A stretch of 15,665 nucleotides of DNA from Tannerella sp. (lineage in GTDB: Bacteria; Bacteroidota; Bacteroidia; Bacteroidales; Tannerellaceae). Below the pieces are notes generated by a model, which saw only the letters and a list, made by a program, of their open reading frames with translations, made no database searches and was not told where the DNA came from. The DNA is taken from contig JAIRYY010000012.1 of assembly GCA_031267485.1 (NCBI GenBank), forward strand, positions 1 to 15,665. The letters run 5' to 3'. How positions within the stretch are numbered: position 1 is the stretch's first letter; the number at the start of each line of letters is the position of its first letter. Positions 13,659 to 15,665 of this stretch are shown in pieces. A program made the position numbers and the translations under genes.

Positions 13659-15420
13659 GATGTTGTTTTACCGCGTCGACTTTGATGTTCAGTTCTTTCA
13701 GTTGCGCGTCCTCAAGCGCGGACGGCGCGTCGAGCATCACGTCGCGTCCCGAATTGTTTTTTGGGAAAGCGATACAGTCGCGGATCGAATCGAGGCCGGT
13801 GAACAGGGATACAAATCTGTCAAGACCGAAAGCGATGCCGCCATGGGGAGGCGCTCCGTATCTGAACGCGTTCATGAGGAAGCCAAACTGCGCCTGCGCC
13901 CGCTCTTCGGTGAATCCGAGCAGCCGGAACATGCGGTTTTGCAGCAGGCTGTCGTGTATACGGATGGATCCGCCGCCTATTTCCACGCCGTTAATGACCA
14001 GGTCGTAAGCGTTTGCGCGAACTTCGCCGGGATTACTGTCCAGCAACGGAATATCTTCCGGCTTGGGGGAGGTGAACGGATGGTGCATGGCATAGTAACG
14101 CCGCGTTTCCTCATCCCATTCCAGCAGGGGGAAGTCTATGACCCACAGGCAGGCAAACGTGTCTTTGTTGCGTAACCCCAGCTGATTTCCCATTTCGAGG
14201 CGCAGCTCGTTCAACTGCCTGCGCGTCCTGTCGGCATGATCGCCCGAGAGGATAAGAATCAGATCGCCGGGCCGGGCGTCGAATGCATCTTTCATTTTCA
14301 GAAGCGTCTCCACTGAATAGAATTTGTCTACGCTCGACTTTACGCTTCCGTCGGCTTCAACGCGTGCGTAGACAAGCCCTTTGGCTCCAATCTGCGGCCT
14401 TTTCACAAAATCGGTGAGGCTATCAATCTGTTTGCGCGTGTAGGTGGCCGCGCCTTTCGCACATATTCCTCCTATATATTCCGCATTGTCAAACACGGCA
14501 AAACCGCACCCTTTCATGAGGTCCATAAGTTCGACAAATTTCATTCCGAAGCGGATATCGGGCTTGTCCGAACCGTAATATTTCATGGCGTCGCGCCAGG
14601 TCATGCGGGGAAAGTCCTCGCTGAACGTTATGCCACGAATCGTCTTGAAAAGGCATTTGGTCATCCCCTCAAATGTTTGCAGGACATCTTCCTGTTCAAC
14701 GAACGACATCTCGCAGTCTATCTGTGTAAACTCCGGCTGGCGGTCGGCGCGCAGGTCTTCGTCGCGGAAACACTTCACGATCTGGAAATAGCGGTCAAAC
14801 CCGGAAACCATCAATAACTGTTTCAGCGTTTGCGGAGATTGAGGCAGGGCGTAAAACTGTCCCGGGTTCATCCGGGAGGGGACAACGAAATCCCGCGCAC
14901 CTTCGGGCGTGGAATTTACAAGTACCGGCGTTTCAACCTCAAGAAAACCGGCCTCGCTCAGATAGCGGCGTGTTTCGAACGCCATGCGATGCCTTATCTC
15001 CAGGTTTTTGCGGACAACATTGCGGCGCAGGTCCAGATAGCGGTATTTCATGCGGATGTCATCCCCCCCGTCGCTCTCGTCTTCAATAGTAAAAGGAGGG
15101 GTGAGCGACGCATTAAGCACGTTCAGCTCCGAAACGGCAACTTCAATCTCGCCGGTTGCGAGGTGAGCATTCTTCCCGGAACGTTCCCTAACCGTCCCCT
15201 TAACCTGAATAACAAACTCGCGCCCCAGTTTGTTAGCGCGTTCGCAGAGCGAGGCGTCCGTCTCTTCATTAAAAACCAGCTGCGTAATGCCGTAACGGTC
15301 GCGCAGGTCAATAAAAGTCATACCTCCCATATTGCGGACTTTCTGCACCCATCCGGCCAGTGTCACGAATTTACCCGCATCTTCAAGTCGCAGTTCCCCA
15401 CAAGTATTTGTCCTGTACAT
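13645..15420 (-). CDS. aspS: Aspartyl-tRNA synthetase
   Basis: A 591-residue bacterial-type AspRS, the class II enzyme that charges tRNA-Asp. Residues 1-105 are the OB-fold anticodon-binding domain ([24 protein letters not shown]). The catalytic core shows the flipping-loop region [36 protein letters not shown] near 195, motif 2 [18 protein letters not shown] near 218-235, and motif 3 [13 protein letters not shown] near 528-540. The GAD insert spans roughly 300-420. ATG at 15420 is chosen over a GTG two codons upstream because family members begin at MYRT. Position 31 is Met and position 83 is Lys, not the His31/Gly83 pair reported for non-discriminating AspRS, so the enzyme is probably specific for tRNA-Asp; this is inference. 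It is first in the operon aspS-Nif3-zinc ribbon-tilS. Confidence 0.97.
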   Translation of the reverse strand: MYRTNTCGELRLEDAGKFVTLAGWVQKVRNMGGMTFIDLRDRYGITQLVFNEETDASLCERANKLGREFVIQVKGTVRERSGKNAHLATGEIEVAVSELNVLNASLTPPFTIEDESDGGDDIRMKYRYLDLRRNVVRKNLEIRHRMAFETRRYLSEAGFLEVETPVLVNSTPEGARDFVVPSRMNPGQFYALPQSPQTLKQLLMVSGFDRYFQIVKCFRDEDLRADRQPEFTQIDCEMSFVEQEDVLQTFEGMTKCLFKTIRGITFSEDFPRMTWRDAMKYYGSDKPDIRFGMKFVELMDLMKGCGFAVFDNAEYIGGICAKGAATYTRKQIDSLTDFVKRPQIGAKGLVYARVEADGSVKSSVDKFYSVETLLKMKDAFDARPGDLILILSGDHADRTRRQLNELRLEMGNQLGLRNKDTFACLWVIDFPLLEWDEETRRYYAMHHPFTSPKPEDIPLLDSNPGEVRANAYDLVINGVEIGGGSIRIHDSLLQNRMFRLLGFTEERAQAQFGFLMNAFRYGAPPHGGIAFGLDRFVSLFTGLDSIRDCIAFPKNNSGRDVMLDAPSALEDAQLKELNIKVDAVKQHHDQD

Positions 15421-15463
15421 ATTCACATATTATATATTTATAACCGTTGAAAAAAAAATCACG

Positions 15464-15495
15464 CAAAAGTAAGGATATTTTAATACAATGCCAAA
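15464..15495 (-). promoter_or_regulatory. Promoter of the aspS operon
   Basis: On the minus strand TACTTTTG (15464-15471) fits TANNTTTG, and TTTG (15492-15495) lies 20 bases upstream. The predicted start near 15457 leaves a leader of about 37 bases before the aspS ATG at 15420. Confidence 0.8.
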
Positions 15496-15515
15496 AAAAG
15501 TATTTGATTAATTTT

Positions 15516-15546
15516 TTTGGATATTCAAAATTAATGCATATCTTTG
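15516..15546 (+). promoter_or_regulatory. Promoter of tRNA-Ser
   Basis: TTTG at 15516-15519 and TATCTTTG at 15539-15546, 19 bases apart, match the Bacteroidota consensus. It points away from aspS, and the two -33 boxes are only about 20 bases apart, so the pair is divergent. Confidence 0.85.
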
Positions 15547-15583
15547 CAACCGCTTTTGAAAATTGATTCGGTTAGAAACGCTC

Positions 15584-15665
15584 GGAAAGATGGGTGAGTG
15601 GCTGAAACCAACAGTTTGCTAAACTGTCGTACGGGTTACCGTACCGGGGGTTCGAATCCCCCTCT
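15584..15665 (+). tRNA. tRNA-Ser (anticodon GCT), 3' end cut by window
   Basis: A class II tRNA. The acceptor begins GGAAAGA at 15584. The anticodon stem ACAGT/ACTGT encloses TTGCTAA, giving anticodon GCT. A long variable arm (TACGG / CCGTA) and the T-arm GGGGGTTCGAATCCCCC follow. The window ends after TCT, so the last four acceptor bases and the discriminator are missing. Confidence 0.94.

Noticed and set aside
15420..15426. GTG start two codons upstream for aspS
   Set aside because: ATG at 15420 gives the MYRT beginning usual for the family, so the GTG extension is unnecessary.

Overview
The window reads as a chromosomal segment of a Bacteroidota (most likely Bacteroidales) genome. Four things point there: promoters with a TTTG box about 19-20 bases before TANNTTTG; the rpmB-rpmG-DUF4295 cluster, of which DUF4295 is a Bacteroidota family; a very long rho with a disordered insert; and a DUF4835 lipoprotein-like/secreted protein next to recN. 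Genus cannot be fixed from the sequence.

Layout, left to right. (1) 1-470, minus strand, cut by the window edge: a gene with a compact non-repetitive N-terminus followed by a GC-rich minisatellite coding for an Ala/Asn/Tyr/Thr low-complexity tract; function unknown. (2) 471-866: an intergenic stretch with inverted repeats and divergent promoter-like elements. (3) 867-1193: tRNA-Gly(GCC), tRNA-Leu(CAG), tRNA-Leu(GAG). (4) 1315-1927: ribosomal proteins bL28 and bL33 and the 50-residue DUF4295 protein, closed by a strong intrinsic terminator. (5) 2092-7829: a tight plus-strand cluster dnaN / DEDDh exonuclease / coaBC / DUF4835 / recN, that is replication clamp, proofreading-type nuclease, CoA synthesis, envelope protein and DNA repair. 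(6) 7827-8065: a non-genic element in which 22-base inverted repeats enclose six and a half copies of a 23-base tandem repeat, lying between the recN stop codon and a bidirectional terminator. (7) 8135-15420, minus strand: aspS, a Nif3-family protein, a zinc-ribbon coiled-coil protein and tilS as an operon with overlapping or nearly abutting genes, then rho with its own promoter-like site. (8) A divergent promoter pair at 15464-15546 separates aspS from a tRNA-Ser(GCT) that runs off the right edge.

Most of the window is housekeeping: translation (four tRNAs, bL28, bL33, AspRS, TilS), replication and repair (DnaN, exonuclease, RecN), transcription termination (Rho) and coenzyme A synthesis. 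The parts that are not ordinary are the Ala-rich repeat protein at the left edge and the inverted-repeat-bounded tandem array between recN and rho. CoaBC also differs from the E. coli enzyme at two catalytic residues of its decarboxylase half.
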